A stretch of DNA of 49,320 bases from Clostridium algoriphilum (GCF_020443705.1 NZ_JAIZZK010000028.1:1-49320); one strand, 5' to 3'. Shown: positions 24,531-33,867, numbered from the stretch's first letter. Numbers and translations are program-made. The notes: generated by a model not told the origin, from the sequence alone.

Positions 24531-25739
24531 TTACTGAACTGTCTGAGACATATCTAATATCGGCAACATCATAGCAATAACTATAAATCCTATAACAACT
24601 CCCATTACTACTATCATAAGTGGTTCTATCATTGTAGTCATTTTCTTTAGTGATGTTTCCAATTCTTCATCATAAAAATTTGCAGTCTTATCCAATATAT
24701 CGTCTAGTGAACCAGATTCTTCACCTATTTTTATCATAGAGTGCAGCATTATTGGAAATATTCTTTCTTCTCCTATTGCTTCACCTAAAGATACACCTTT
24801 TAGTACTTTTTGCTTAATTACTTCTAAGCTTTTTTCTGCTACTTTATTTCCAACTACTTTTTGAACTACCTCTAGTGCCTGTACCAAAGGTACTCCACTG
24901 GCAATTACTGTAGATAAAGTTCTAGTAAATCTAGATACTATTGCTTTTTCTGTAATATCTTTAATAATTGGCAATTTTAACTTTAATCCATCTAGTGACA
25001 ATCTACCTGCTTGAGTTTTAGCATATTTCTTTATGCCATAAATCCCTCCACCTATAACTACAAGTAAAATATACCATTTAGTTTGTATAAATTGACTCAA
25101 TCCCATAACTATCCTGGTAGGAGCCGGTAACTCTACCCCCGAGCTTGTAAACATCCCTGTGAATGTAGGCATTATAAAAGCTAAGAGAAAAATTACTACA
25201 ACCACTGCTAACCCTGCGAGCACTGTTGGATAAACCATAGCAGTTTTAAGTTGGTTGTTTATTTTATTTTCTTTTTCAAAATGGGATGCCATTCTACTCA
25301 TTATTATATCTAGATTACCACTGACTTCCCCAGTGGTAATCATATTTATAAGTAATTCAGGATACACATCTTTATGCTTTCCAAGGGCTACTGAAAGTGA
25401 GACTCCCTTCTGTACATCCTCATATATTTCATTTAAGCTTTTTTTCATTTTCTTATTTTCTGTTTCCTTTTTTAAAACATTTAATGCATTGGAAATGTTA
25501 GCACCTGCGTTTATCATGGTGTGGAACTGTCTACAGAAAATATATAAATCCTTTGTTTTAACTTTTTCAAATGATTCAAATAAATCCTGATGCTCACGTT
25601 CTAATGTTTCTTTAATTTCTATAGGGTAGTAATTATTATCCTCTATCATATCTAACACTTCATTTTTACTATTAGCCTTAAATGTTCCTTCTATTTTTTG
25701 GCCTTGATGGTTCATAACCCTATACTTAAATGTAGGCAC
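24531..25739 (-). CDS. pilC: PilC inner-membrane platform protein
   Basis: The 402-residue protein has two GspF/T2SSF repeats, each of cytoplasmic helices followed by membrane segments (FCRQFHTMINAGANISNALN in the first; FTRTLSTVIASGVPLVQALE in the second), three membrane helices and the C-terminal MTTMIEPLMIVVMGVVIGF. It is the platform on which PilB drives pilin polymerisation. It starts at a GTG with AGGGAGG seven bases upstream, 13 bases after pilB. Confidence 0.93.
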   Translation of the reverse strand: MPTFKYRVMNHQGQKIEGTFKANSKNEVLDMIEDNNYYPIEIKETLEREHQDLFESFEKVKTKDLYIFCRQFHTMINAGANISNALNVLKKETENKKMKKSLNEIYEDVQKGVSLSVALGKHKDVYPELLINMITTGEVSGNLDIIMSRMASHFEKENKINNQLKTAMVYPTVLAGLAVVVVIFLLAFIMPTFTGMFTSSGVELPAPTRIVMGLSQFIQTKWYILLVVIGGGIYGIKKYAKTQAGRLSLDGLKLKLPIIKDITEKAIVSRFTRTLSTVIASGVPLVQALEVVQKVVGNKVAEKSLEVIKQKVLKGVSLGEAIGEERIFPIMLHSMIKIGEESGSLDDILDKTANFYDEELETSLKKMTTMIEPLMIVVMGVVIGFIVIAMMLPILDMSQTVQ

Positions 25740-25752
25740 ATACTCACCTCCC

Positions 25753-27441
25753 TTATTCTTTCGAAAATGCTATTTTAACCAGCTCTTCTACCGTTGTAAC
25801 TCCCTTTAACACTAGGCCAGTACATGATGTTTTTAGCGTTATCATTCCTTTTTCTATACTTAAGTCTCTTATTTCATCTACACTAGCGTTACGCATGATG
25901 TACTCTCTGTGTGTGCGGGTTACTTCTATTATTTCGTATACGCCTATTCTTCCTGAGTATCCGCTGTTACTACAGTGCCCACAGCCTTTGCCTTTTTTAA
26001 GCAATAATTCTTCATTTGAATGAATACCTAAGATTTCTTTATCGAGTTCAGTTGCTACGTAAGTTTCTTTGCACATTGGACATATTTTTTTTACAAGTCT
26101 TTGTGAGATTATTGCTGTTACTGCACTAGCTACTAGGTAGGGTTGTATCTCCATATCTATAAGCCTTACAATTGCTGAAGGTGCATCATTAGTGTGAATT
26201 GTGCTTAATACTATATGTCCTGTTATAGATGCTCTTGTAGCAATTTCTGCTGTCTCATTGTCCCTTATCTCACCTATCATAACAACATCAGGATCTTGTC
26301 TTAAAATTGACCTTAACCCTGATGCAAAAGTTAGCCCTGCTTTGGGATTTACGTTTACCTGGTTTATTCCATCAACTACGTACTCTACAGGGTCTTCAAC
26401 TGTTATGATATTCTTAGTGTTGTCATTAAGTTCACTTAATAATGTATATAGTGTTGTTGATTTTCCACTACCTGTAGGTCCTGTAACTAGAATAATTCCA
26501 TATGGATTTTTAAGAATTCTTTGTACTTTACCTAGATCATCTTCATTCATTCCTAGTTTCTCTTTACCTACTAAGAAGTTTTCTCTATCTAGCACCCGGA
26601 TAACAATTTTTTCACCGTGAATTGTCGGCAAAGTTGATACTCGTAAGTCTACTTTTTTATCATCTACAATTGTTAAAATTCTACCATCCTGTGGAATTCT
26701 TTTTTCTGCAATATTCAATTCTGCAAGTATTTTTATACGAGTTATAAATGCACTAAATATATCTTTTTTGTATCTTGATATCTCTTTTAAAGTACCATCA
26801 ATTCTAAACCTTATTTTTATGTGATTTTCAAAAGGTTCTATGTGAATATCACTAGCTTTAAGCTTTATTGCATCATTTATGATAGAATCAACAAGTCTCA
26901 CCGCTGGCGCACTTTTTATATCATCTAATTGTGCTTTGTCAGCTTCCTTACTTTCATTTGTTCCTTGAGCCTTTGATAAATCCTCAGCGGCTTTCTTAGC
27001 ATTTTGATTAGTATAATATTTATTAATTGTATTATTAATATCTTTTGTTGATGCAATATATACTTTAACGTCAAAACCTGAAGAGATCTTAGCATCATCT
27101 ATTGCAAATATATTTAGTGGATCAGACATAGCAACCTTCAATTTATTGTTTTCCATACCAAAAGCAACTAAGTTATATTTTTTCGATATACTTTCTGGAA
27201 TTAATTGAACAACTTTTTGCTCAATATCTTCCATATCCAAATATACTCTTTTTGTAACTAATTGCTGCTCTAGAACCTCTAAAATATCTTCTTCACTTAA
27301 TGTACCATCTTCAATAAGAAGTTGTCCTAGCCTTTTCCCACCACCTTGCTGCTTTATAAGCGCTTTCTTAAGTTGTTCTTGAGTTATCTTTTTTGATTCA
27401 ACTAATAAATCTCCTAATCTTTTTTTTGCCATACTCTTCAT
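25753..27441 (-). CDS. pilB: PilB pilus extension ATPase
   Basis: The 562-residue protein contains N-terminal MshEN/GspE_N domains (KRLGDLLVESKKITQEQLKK, a repeat of which follows), Walker A GPTGSGKSTT at 321-330, the Asp box and Walker B region (RQDPDVVMIGEIRDNETAE), the His box (GHIVLSTIHTND) and a zinc-binding tetracysteine (CPMC and CGHC, about 457-500). MshEN domains of this kind bind cyclic-di-GMP in some bacteria through RLGxxL motifs; here RLGDLL and RLGQLL are both present. It opens the pilus operon. No retraction ATPase pilT is in the window. Confidence 0.94.
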   Translation of the reverse strand: MKSMAKKRLGDLLVESKKITQEQLKKALIKQQGGGKRLGQLLIEDGTLSEEDILEVLEQQLVTKRVYLDMEDIEQKVVQLIPESISKKYNLVAFGMENNKLKVAMSDPLNIFAIDDAKISSGFDVKVYIASTKDINNTINKYYTNQNAKKAAEDLSKAQGTNESKEADKAQLDDIKSAPAVRLVDSIINDAIKLKASDIHIEPFENHIKIRFRIDGTLKEISRYKKDIFSAFITRIKILAELNIAEKRIPQDGRILTIVDDKKVDLRVSTLPTIHGEKIVIRVLDRENFLVGKEKLGMNEDDLGKVQRILKNPYGIILVTGPTGSGKSTTLYTLLSELNDNTKNIITVEDPVEYVVDGINQVNVNPKAGLTFASGLRSILRQDPDVVMIGEIRDNETAEIATRASITGHIVLSTIHTNDAPSAIVRLIDMEIQPYLVASAVTAIISQRLVKKICPMCKETYVATELDKEILGIHSNEELLLKKGKGCGHCSNSGYSGRIGVYEIIEVTRTHREYIMRNASVDEIRDLSIEKGMITLKTSCTGLVLKGVTTVEELVKIAFSKE

Positions 27442-27671
27442 TATCTGTGCCCCTTTATTAACTACACATTGTTTCCTCTTATATATTTTAAGTATTTATA
27501 TGTACGCTTGCCAGAGATATTTTTTGTTTATTCAAAACTGACTACAATTGTTTTTCAGTTATTTTCTGATCTGAACAAGAATATCTCCTAATTTGTGTTT
27601 ATTTTGAGGACGCATATTTCTCACTCATAACGGAGTTTTTATAATATATGAATTTTCCATTAACATCTTCA
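27442..27671 (-). promoter_or_regulatory. Structured 230-nt leader of the pilus operon
   Basis: The minus strand between the promoter and pilB can form GAGATATT/AATATCTC enclosing smaller hairpins such as AACTGA/TCAGTT. I looked for class I and II cyclic-di-GMP riboswitch blocks and found neither. It may be an unrecognised regulatory leader or simply a long untranslated region. Confidence 0.4.
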
Positions 27672-27677
27672 TTATAC

Positions 27678-27706
27678 ATTATATAGCATTTATTAATGCT
27701 ATGCAA
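27678..27706 (-). promoter_or_regulatory. Promoter of the pilus operon with an inverted repeat in its spacer
   Basis: The minus strand has TTGCAT (27706-27701), a 17-base spacer and TATAAT (27683-27678). The spacer plus one base is the inverted repeat TAGCATT-AATA-AATGCTA, a likely operator or simply symmetrical DNA within the promoter. Confidence 0.7.
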
Positions 27707-27784
27707 TAATGTTTTAAAATATTATTGATTCCATCTAAAGATAGTGAGAGGCTGACTTACAGTCATTTTTAAGGGGGGTATAAA

Positions 27785-27865
27785 ATGCTTTGTAACTATC
27801 CTCACAATAGTCTAAATTATTACAAATTGTTTATTAAAACCAATCCTTTAAAAGAGAAAATTTGA
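27785..27865 (+). CDS. Possible 26-residue peptide
   Basis: An ATG with a very strong AAGGGGGG site six bases upstream opens a 26-codon frame (MLCNYPHNSL...) ending in TGA. No promoter or homologue is recognised, and the peptide is not obviously hydrophobic. It lies in a 650-base gap that otherwise holds the pilus promoter and a terminator. It could be a real small protein or the relic of a lost gene. Confidence 0.25.
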   Translation: MLCNYPHNSLNYYKLFIKTNPLKEKI

Positions 27866-27938
27866 ATTTCAATAAAAATATAATTTAAATGAGATTGTTT
27901 TTCATACTATTCAATTTTAGTATACCAACTAATAAAAA

Positions 27939-27985
27939 CTAGCATCATTGAATACAATATAATTATGTTTACTCAATGATGCTAG
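27939..27985 (-). terminator. Terminator downstream of the SHOCT-like coiled-coil gene
   Basis: A perfect 13-bp stem (CTAGCATCATTGA with its complement) is followed by TTTTTATTAG on the minus strand, about 110 bases after the gene at 28095. Confidence 0.75.
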
Positions 27986-28094
27986 CTACTATTTTATTAT
28001 TATTGACTTAATTTATGTTTTAGATATTCTGTATACACTAATCTTCATTTTTTTAAATATATTAACAGTAGTCTATAATTATTAAGGTCAAAAT

Positions 28095-28646
28095 CTAAGT
28101 TAATTCTCGTAACTTCATTTGTAACTCATTATAACTAATTATTCCAAGTTCATATTGTTTCTTAACATTCCTTATAGCTTGGAAGTTTTCTAGTTTTTTA
28201 GTGTATTCTTTAAGCTTTGAATTGTATTCATCTTCTGATATGACATCTATAGATTTTGCTCTATCAAGAGCATCTTTTTGACGTTTAAATTCATTTTCAA
28301 ATTTCTCTTTTTCCTGTAGAATTACTTGATCCTTTACCTTCTTTTCTAATTCAGCTAATTGTGCTTTCATTTCATTTCTTTTTTCTTGTTTTGGCTCCAT
28401 AAGATTAAGTATGTCTTCAACCTCAATTACTGGTGATTCTTTGGTTTCTGAAATATATTTAAAATATTTTTCTCCTATTTGTTTATATGCAACATCAAGT
28501 TCACCATCAATTGCTGTCAGCTCAGTCTTAATATCATTTATTTTTGCATCATCTTGTGAAGAAACAACTACCGTGCAAAAAGCATTTGTTGCAGCCTTAC
28601 TTATAGATTCTATTGTTGCACTCCTCAATTCCTCTAAAAATCCCAT
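28095..28646 (-). CDS. Coiled-coil protein with SHOCT-like C-terminus, unknown function
   Basis: The 183-residue, soluble and strongly charged protein has a long predicted coiled coil (about residues 85-165: EKRNEMKAQLAELEKKVKDQ). It ends in a short SHOCT-like element (VKKQYELGIISYNELQMKLREL). The N-terminus contains a moderately hydrophobic stretch (AATNAFCTVVVSS). It has a GGGGG ribosome site. SHOCT-like ends often mediate oligomerisation. I do not recognise a characterised relative, and it stands alone as a single transcription unit. Confidence 0.7.
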   Translation of the reverse strand: MGFLEELRSATIESISKAATNAFCTVVVSSQDDAKINDIKTELTAIDGELDVAYKQIGEKYFKYISETKESPVIEVEDILNLMEPKQEKRNEMKAQLAELEKKVKDQVILQEKEKFENEFKRQKDALDRAKSIDVISEDEYNSKLKEYTKKLENFQAIRNVKKQYELGIISYNELQMKLRELT

Positions 28647-28915
28647 TTTAATTTCCCCCTATATTATCACAATAGTAAACTAACTTTCTAAACTTTAATA
28701 CTTAAATGCATTTATTATAATAAATATAACGCTTTATAATTAATATAGTTAGTTAGGAGGAAATTTGTGCAATTAACTTAAACTAAGACAGGCCATTATA
28801 AAAAATAATTCTTAATTAACTGCACAGACTTTATTTCTACCACTGTTTCAGATTATATTAACTATTCTTTTATTTATATACACATTAATAAGCTCTTCGG
28901 AAGTTTACGTTTAAA
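28647..28915. other. Intergenic region with an inverted repeat and an orphan ribosome site
   Basis: AT-rich DNA. At 28756-28761 an AGGAGG site on the plus strand is followed only by a five-codon frame, and TGTGCA.TTAA is repeated inverted as TTAA.TGCACA about 40 bases on. No gene is supported. It may be a gene remnant or promoter DNA for the minus-strand gene. Confidence 0.3.
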
Positions 28916-28956
28916 AGCCACATGAATGGAATAGAATTACTATCCATCATGTGGCT
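28916..28956 (-). terminator. Terminator of the permease gene
   Basis: A 10-bp stem AGCCACATGA/TCATGTGGCT with an inner GGA/TCC pairing is followed by TTTTAAACG on the minus strand, downstream of the permease. Confidence 0.75.
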
Positions 28957-29082
28957 CATGTTTTATTGTACTTGTCATTTAATAGTTAAATTTGTTCTTC
29001 AATAGAATCCCGATGTAAACGAAACTATCTCAGATTTTCCTGTATATTATCTATTTTCGTTTCAATTTTTCCTTCGTTGCTA

Positions 29083-30498
29083 TTACATCGCTTGTTTTAT
29101 TTTATCATCACATTGTGCTCTTATTTCTTCTATTGATAACTCACCCGGAGGGCTTACTTTAAACCCTTTAGTCAGGAATATTAAATAGATGAAACCGCAT
29201 GCGGCCCAACCGAATCCCAAAATTAAAGCATCTTTATCTAAGTTCGTCAATAGATAGAAACAACAAATCGCACCAATAAGCGGAAAAATCAAAAACAGAA
29301 CAGTATCCTTAAATGAACGTCTATTTCCCTTGATGAAGTAATGGACAATTACCGAAATATTCACAAACGTGAAGGCCATAAAGGCACCAAAATTGATAAA
29401 TGAAGTAGAGGTGGCGACAGTGAGTTTAAGCGCAAGCAATGCAATCACGCCCGTGATGATAATGTTGGTGACCGGGGTATTAAACCTGTCGCTCAGTACG
29501 CCAAATATTTTTTTAGGCAGTACATTATCTCTCCCCATCGCATACATCAATCGAGCACCACTAGCTTGAGCCGAAATACCCGAAGCAAATTGGGCGATAA
29601 TCATGCCGATCATGAAAATAGTAGAGAATATAGGTGGTGCAACTTGTTTGGCAATCTCAAATCCAGCATATCCTACATTGTTATAAGCATAGCCAGGGTG
29701 CGCAATATGGGTAGTATATGATGCCACTACGAAAATCAAACCTCCGATCAATGTAGTTAACATGATGGCCCTAGGAATATTCTTTAATGGATCCACGGCC
29801 TCTTCAACTAGAGTCGTAACAGCGTCAAATCCCAGGAATGAATAACAAGCAATAGCCGCACCGGCCATTACAAAGCTAAACGGAACATTTTTGTTGTAAA
29901 AAGGACTGATTGATAACACGGTTCCTGTGCCCATGCCATGCATCACAGCTTTAACGCTGAAAGCGACAAAAGCTGCAATGACCAAAAGTTGTAGCAATAC
30001 CATTACTACGTTTACCTGTGCGCCAATCTTGATCCCAATGATGTTGATTGCAGTCGTGATGAAGATAAAGGCTAAAACGAACGCCCATGACGGGATACTT
30101 GGGAAAGCTGCGTTAAAATAGGCAGCTCCAATGAGCCAAATTGCCATTGGAATGAAAACATAATCCAACATGACTGCCCAGCCCACCATGAATCCCACGT
30201 GGGGGCTGATTGATTTACGCGTATAAGTATATGCGGACCCCGCTACAGGATATGCCTTTACCATGTGACAGTAACTAAGAGCAGTGAAAGTCATAGCCAC
30301 TAATGCTACAAGATAGGCAGCTGATTCGACGCCATGGGTCTCTGTAGAAATGACACCATAAATTCCATATATAATCATTGGTGCCAAATAAGCTAGACCA
30401 AATAAAGTTAAGTGATGTAATTTTAAAGTACGTTTAAATACCTGTTGACCGTCTTGATTTTGTTCTTCCATTTGACGGTCTTGATTTTGTTCTTTCAT
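29083..30498 (-). CDS. APC family amino acid/polyamine permease (PuuP-like)
   Basis: A protein of about 471 residues with 12 membrane segments typical of the amino acid-polyamine-organocation superfamily. The first helix carries GLAYLAPMIIYGIYGV and the third region AYPVAGSAYTYTRKSISPHVGF, as in putrescine importers. The ATG at 30498, with AAGGAGG nine bases upstream, is preferred over longer frames. The N-terminus has a short imperfect duplication (EQNQDRQ / EQNQDGQ). Its coding DNA is visibly richer in G+C than all neighbours, suggesting recent transfer. The substrate is uncertain: putrescine or another amine or amino acid. Confidence 0.88.
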   Translation of the reverse strand: MKEQNQDRQMEEQNQDGQQVFKRTLKLHHLTLFGLAYLAPMIIYGIYGVISTETHGVESAAYLVALVAMTFTALSYCHMVKAYPVAGSAYTYTRKSISPHVGFMVGWAVMLDYVFIPMAIWLIGAAYFNAAFPSIPSWAFVLAFIFITTAINIIGIKIGAQVNVVMVLLQLLVIAAFVAFSVKAVMHGMGTGTVLSISPFYNKNVPFSFVMAGAAIACYSFLGFDAVTTLVEEAVDPLKNIPRAIMLTTLIGGLIFVVASYTTHIAHPGYAYNNVGYAGFEIAKQVAPPIFSTIFMIGMIIAQFASGISAQASGARLMYAMGRDNVLPKKIFGVLSDRFNTPVTNIIITGVIALLALKLTVATSTSFINFGAFMAFTFVNISVIVHYFIKGNRRSFKDTVLFLIFPLIGAICCFYLLTNLDKDALILGFGWAACGFIYLIFLTKGFKVSPPGELSIEEIRAQCDDKIKQAM

Positions 30499-30867
30499 TA
30501 AAAGCTTCCTCCTTAAAAATCGAATAAATTTTAATATGTAATAATAGCCATATAGAAACAATTAATAAGTATTGCTCCATATGCTTTCTTTCTCCGTTTC
30601 AACTGTATCAAAAACAATGTAAATGTAAAATATCGTACTATTATTTATAAAGTTCGTTATATGAATATCCATTTAACGAACTATGGCTATATTATTAGTG
30701 GATTGCCCCCCTATTCTGGACATTTTCCAACGGATGCTAATTTTTTTATAACCATAGAATGAGTTTTTTTCACATGAATTGCTCCCTAAAATGTTTTTCA
30801 TTTCATTATTAATCGTCAGTAATAACATTTTTGTATTATTATTTTAAACCTCTAGCATTTAAAAGGC
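30499..30867. other. Intergenic region upstream of the permease
   Basis: It holds an inverted repeat AGTTCGTTA/TAACGAACT (30651-30659 and 30674-30682, 14-base loop) that could be an operator or weak terminator for the nitrilase-family gene side. GC-rich words near 30705-30735 look like the edge of a transferred segment. No gene is seen. Confidence 0.3.
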
Positions 30868-31683
30868 TTACTTTACTAGCAAATCATAAGTGTCAGGTCT
30901 TCTATCCTTAAAGAAAGTATAATATTCTTCTCTTAATTTCAAAGGTACTTGTAAATCAAGTTCTGCCGAAATAACTCCTTCAATTTCTTCATTTAATTCA
31001 GCTATTGACTTACCCAAAGGACTAACTATTCTGCTATGGCCGAAAAAGCTAAGCTTATCGTCGTTACCTATTCGATTGGCAGCTGCAAGATACACGCAGT
31101 TATCAAAGGCTCTTGCGCTAGTTACAAGATCCCAATCATCCGAGTAAGGCTTTTCCCAATTAGTACTTACAACCAACAAATCAACATCTTTTAATGCATA
31201 AATACGAGCCACTTCAGGAAATGCAGTGTCCCAACATATCATAACTCCAATTTTTCCAAAGGAAGTATCAAAAACCGGATAATCTCTACCTGGTGTAAAA
31301 TATTTCTTCTCAGTATCGAACAAATGCACTTTTCTGTATGTGCCTCCTAATTCTCCCTTCTCATTGACAAAAGCTGCAGAGTTATATAATACTTCTTTAT
31401 TTTCAGCATCCCTTTCCGGGAAACCAAATATAATATTTGTTTTATATTTCTTTGCTGCTTGTCCAATTATCTTTATACTATCGGATTCACATGCAACCTC
31501 TGCTATCTTATGAAACTCTTCATGACATTCATAACCAGAAGTTATAAGCTCAGGGAAAACTATTAAATTTGTATTTGCGTTCTCCTCCATAACCTTATCT
31601 ATAAACCCACACATTGTTTTGATGTTTCTTTTAACATCATATCTTTCAGGCTTCATTTGAACACAAGATACATTAAATTTCAT
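30868..31683 (-). CDS. Carbon-nitrogen hydrolase (nitrilase superfamily amidase)
   Basis: From ATG 31683 the protein is 271 residues, the usual size for the superfamily. Its Glu-Lys-Cys triad is visible: Glu in LIVFPELITSGY, Lys in GTYRKVHLFDTE, Cys in VMICWDTAFPE. Such enzymes hydrolyse amides or carbamoyl groups of small molecules; N-carbamoylputrescine amidase-like and omega-amidase-like activities are candidates. The adjacent polyamine-type permease makes an amine or amide substrate attractive, though the two genes are separated by 370 bases and differ in composition. A longer frame to 31776 adds 31 residues that do not fit the family. Confidence 0.85.
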   Translation of the reverse strand: MKFNVSCVQMKPERYDVKRNIKTMCGFIDKVMEENANTNLIVFPELITSGYECHEEFHKIAEVACESDSIKIIGQAAKKYKTNIIFGFPERDAENKEVLYNSAAFVNEKGELGGTYRKVHLFDTEKKYFTPGRDYPVFDTSFGKIGVMICWDTAFPEVARIYALKDVDLLVVSTNWEKPYSDDWDLVTSARAFDNCVYLAAANRIGNDDKLSFFGHSRIVSPLGKSIAELNEEIEGVISAELDLQVPLKLREEYYTFFKDRRPDTYDLLVK

Positions 31684-32289
31684 AAAAATGCCGCTCCATT
31701 CATTAAAGTAACCTATTAATAATATAAAAATCTCTTCCATAGAATAACGTAATAATATTACACCGTCGTTTTTCATAATGATAAAGTAAAATCAACAATT
31801 TGTCAATTAATATACAAAATAATGACAAATATCACAAACATAATAATTCAATAAACAGTTAATTTATAGTTTAATATTAAATAAAAAGCTAATAAAAGAC
31901 CAAATATCAACATTGCTAAATATGTGCTGTTTATAAAATGCAATAGGCTTTTATTATCTTTCATTTTAAGTGTAAAAATTAACTTAACCTTAAAAATTAT
32001 ACTTATTTAACTTTTTATAAACATAGAGCTTTTATTAATTATCTAGAAAATTATATATAATTTTTACTTTTATAATATTATTGTTAAATTTAACAATAAC
32101 CTTTTTAATGCTTAACTCCTGTAAATTCAATAATATCAGCACATTCCAATGCTACTCATTAATATTTAATTAAGTTTTTATATAATTTTACAAAATTATT
32201 ATTAAAATTAATAAAATATTTTCTAAATAAAAGAGGAATATGGAAATATATGGAGAATACTATCTATAGATAATTAGGAGGCGCATATA
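31684..32289. other. AT-rich divergent promoter region with a perfect palindrome
   Basis: This region separates the minus-strand amidase from the plus-strand HTH protein. At 32078-32099 there is a perfect palindrome with half-site TTATTGTTAAA, followed on the plus strand by CCTTTTTA. It could be an operator for either gene or a short terminator. No other gene or RNA is recognised. Confidence 0.4.
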
Positions 32290-32805
32290 ATGATTTATGA
32301 TGCATTTAAAATTGCAAAACATTTAAAGATTAGTAAAGTAACTGCTTATGCTAAAATGAAATTACCTGAAATAACACCTTTTATAATATCCCATAATGGT
32401 AAAACATGTGTAGACGAGAAAGGCTTAGAAGCAATCAAACAAAGTCTAAAATATAATCAGAATGCTGAAGCAGAATCAGAAGTGGCAGCTACAGCGGTTA
32501 CTGTGATAAAAGAAGATATGATTGAAATACTAAAAAATAATATTGAGTTTATTAAACAGCAATTAACTGTAAAAGACGGACAACTCTATAATATTAATAA
32601 ATTATTAGAGAATACACAGGTCCTTTTTAAACAAGAACAGGAAAAAAATAAAATGGTGTTATCCTTACCCGAAACTATTAAAGAACATGATATTCAATTA
32701 GTTAACACTTTAACTCAATCTCTTGAAAGACAAAGGGCTAAAACAGAAGCTGAAGAAGCTCTTCATAAGAAAAAAGGATTATTCAAAAGATTATTTTATA
32801 AATAA
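32290..32805 (+). CDS. HTH and coiled-coil protein (DUF536-like)
   Basis: The 171-residue protein has an N-terminal winged-helix-like region (DAFKIAKHLKISKVTAYAKM), a linker, and a helical part with the pattern IEFIKQQLTVKDGQLYNINK that resembles DUF536 proteins. These are common on plasmids and near replication genes of Gram-positive bacteria. The basic tail KKKGLFKRLFYK may bind membrane or nucleic acid. It has an AGGAGG ribosome site and its own terminator. Without other plasmid genes nearby, it is either chromosomal or a leftover of a mobile element. Confidence 0.65.
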   Translation: MIYDAFKIAKHLKISKVTAYAKMKLPEITPFIISHNGKTCVDEKGLEAIKQSLKYNQNAEAESEVAATAVTVIKEDMIEILKNNIEFIKQQLTVKDGQLYNINKLLENTQVLFKQEQEKNKMVLSLPETIKEHDIQLVNTLTQSLERQRAKTEAEEALHKKKGLFKRLFYK

Positions 32806-32839
32806 AAAAAGTACTCATTATTTGATGAGTACTTTTTTT
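32804..32839 (+). terminator. Terminator of the HTH/coiled-coil gene
   Basis: AAAGTACTCAT pairs with ATGAGTACTTT around a 7-base loop, followed by TTTT; A and T runs on both sides make it usable in both directions. Confidence 0.9.
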
Positions 32840-33189
32840 AGTTTCACAACTTTGTAGGAGTACACGATTATAATATCTTGTATTGAATTTTTAGTAAATG
32901 TATTCATGCACAACATTATATTTCTCCAATTAAATCCATTTTATATTAAAATGCTTAATTAATAAGTTGTTAAAGTGCACAACTTTTTAAAATAGAAAAA
33001 AATATGGTTAAATGATAAATATTTGTACATAATTAACATTAAAGATTCTCATTATATTACTATGAATTAATATTAATAACATAATCTTTACATAACTATT
33101 TGATACTAATACAATAATTTGTTGTTATAATTACACTAACAGTATATTAAAAAAGTGCTAAAATATAATCTACTACAAAGGAGAAAAGT
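32840..33189. other. AT-rich upstream region of the DedA gene
   Basis: This stretch of about 350 bases holds no supported gene. It presumably includes the dedA promoter, and the AAAGGAG ribosome site lies at its end. Nothing else stands out. Confidence 0.3.
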
Positions 33190-33867
33190 ATGGGTATCTT
33201 AATAAACTTTATAAGTGCAATAATACATATTGATACATATTTAACTTTAATAGTACATCAGTATGGGATATTATCGTATGTTATTCTTTTTTTTATTATA
33301 TTCTTTGAAACAGGCTTGGTTGTTACACCTTTTTTGCCAGGTGACTCTATATTATTTGCTGCCGGAGCACTAGCAGGTATTGGATCAATGAATGTTATTA
33401 CTCTTCTAGTAGTAGGATATTTTGCATCAGTACTTGGGGATACTACTAATTATTATATTGGTAGGCATATTGGAAATAGAATATTATTGAAAAATAAAGT
33501 AAGGTTTATAAACAAAGAACATTTAAAGAGATCACAAAAATTCTATGATAAGCATGGTAAAATGACAATAGTATTAGCAAGATTTATTCCTATAGTTAGA
33601 ACACTTGCCCCTTTTGTAGCTGGTATAGGACAAATGAATTATTTGAGATTTATACCTAATAACATGATTGGCGGTGGACTATGGGTGAGTCTATTCTTAG
33701 GTGGAGGATACTTCTCTGGTAATCTATCTTTTATAAAAAATCATTTCTCTTTTGCGTTAATAACTATGATGATTGTTTCATTAATTCCTGGAATTATAGT
33801 ATTTATAAATGAAAGGCAAAAAAAAGAAGAAAATAACGAAAATGATATGCCTAGTACAGAAATCTAA
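33190..33867 (+). CDS. DedA family membrane protein
   Basis: The 225-residue protein has about five membrane segments and the DedA/SNARE-associated motifs: FFETGLVVTPFLPGDSILF with the membrane-embedded acid, and ARFIPIVRTLAPFVAGIGQM with conserved arginines and prolines. Members flip undecaprenyl phosphate or phosphatidylethanolamine across the membrane and support envelope homeostasis. The ATG is preceded by AAAGGAG. A role in recycling carrier lipid used by the polysaccharide locus is possible but not shown. Confidence 0.92.
   Translation: MGILINFISAIIHIDTYLTLIVHQYGILSYVILFFIIFFETGLVVTPFLPGDSILFAAGALAGIGSMNVITLLVVGYFASVLGDTTNYYIGRHIGNRILLKNKVRFINKEHLKRSQKFYDKHGKMTIVLARFIPIVRTLAPFVAGIGQMNYLRFIPNNMIGGGLWVSLFLGGGYFSGNLSFIKNHFSFALITMMIVSLIPGIIVFINERQKKEENNENDMPSTEI

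Noticed and set aside
26201-26620. Plus-strand reading frames opposite pilB, pelF, pilO and other genes
   Set aside because: They lie fully inside well-supported genes, lack ribosome sites and have no recognisable domains, so they are shadow frames.
27442-27671. Cyclic-di-GMP riboswitch in the pilB leader
   Set aside because: Pilus operons of clostridia can carry one, but neither the class I core (GCAAAGC, GGUUACC-type) nor the class II GUG.AACC block is present.
28756-28830. Short gene after the AGGAGG site at 28756
   Set aside because: Only a five-codon frame follows; the inverted repeat there is short and imperfect.
30700-30740. Insertion sequence end near the permease
   Set aside because: The words look like some IS3-type ends, but there is no matching inverted end, target duplication or transposase fragment.
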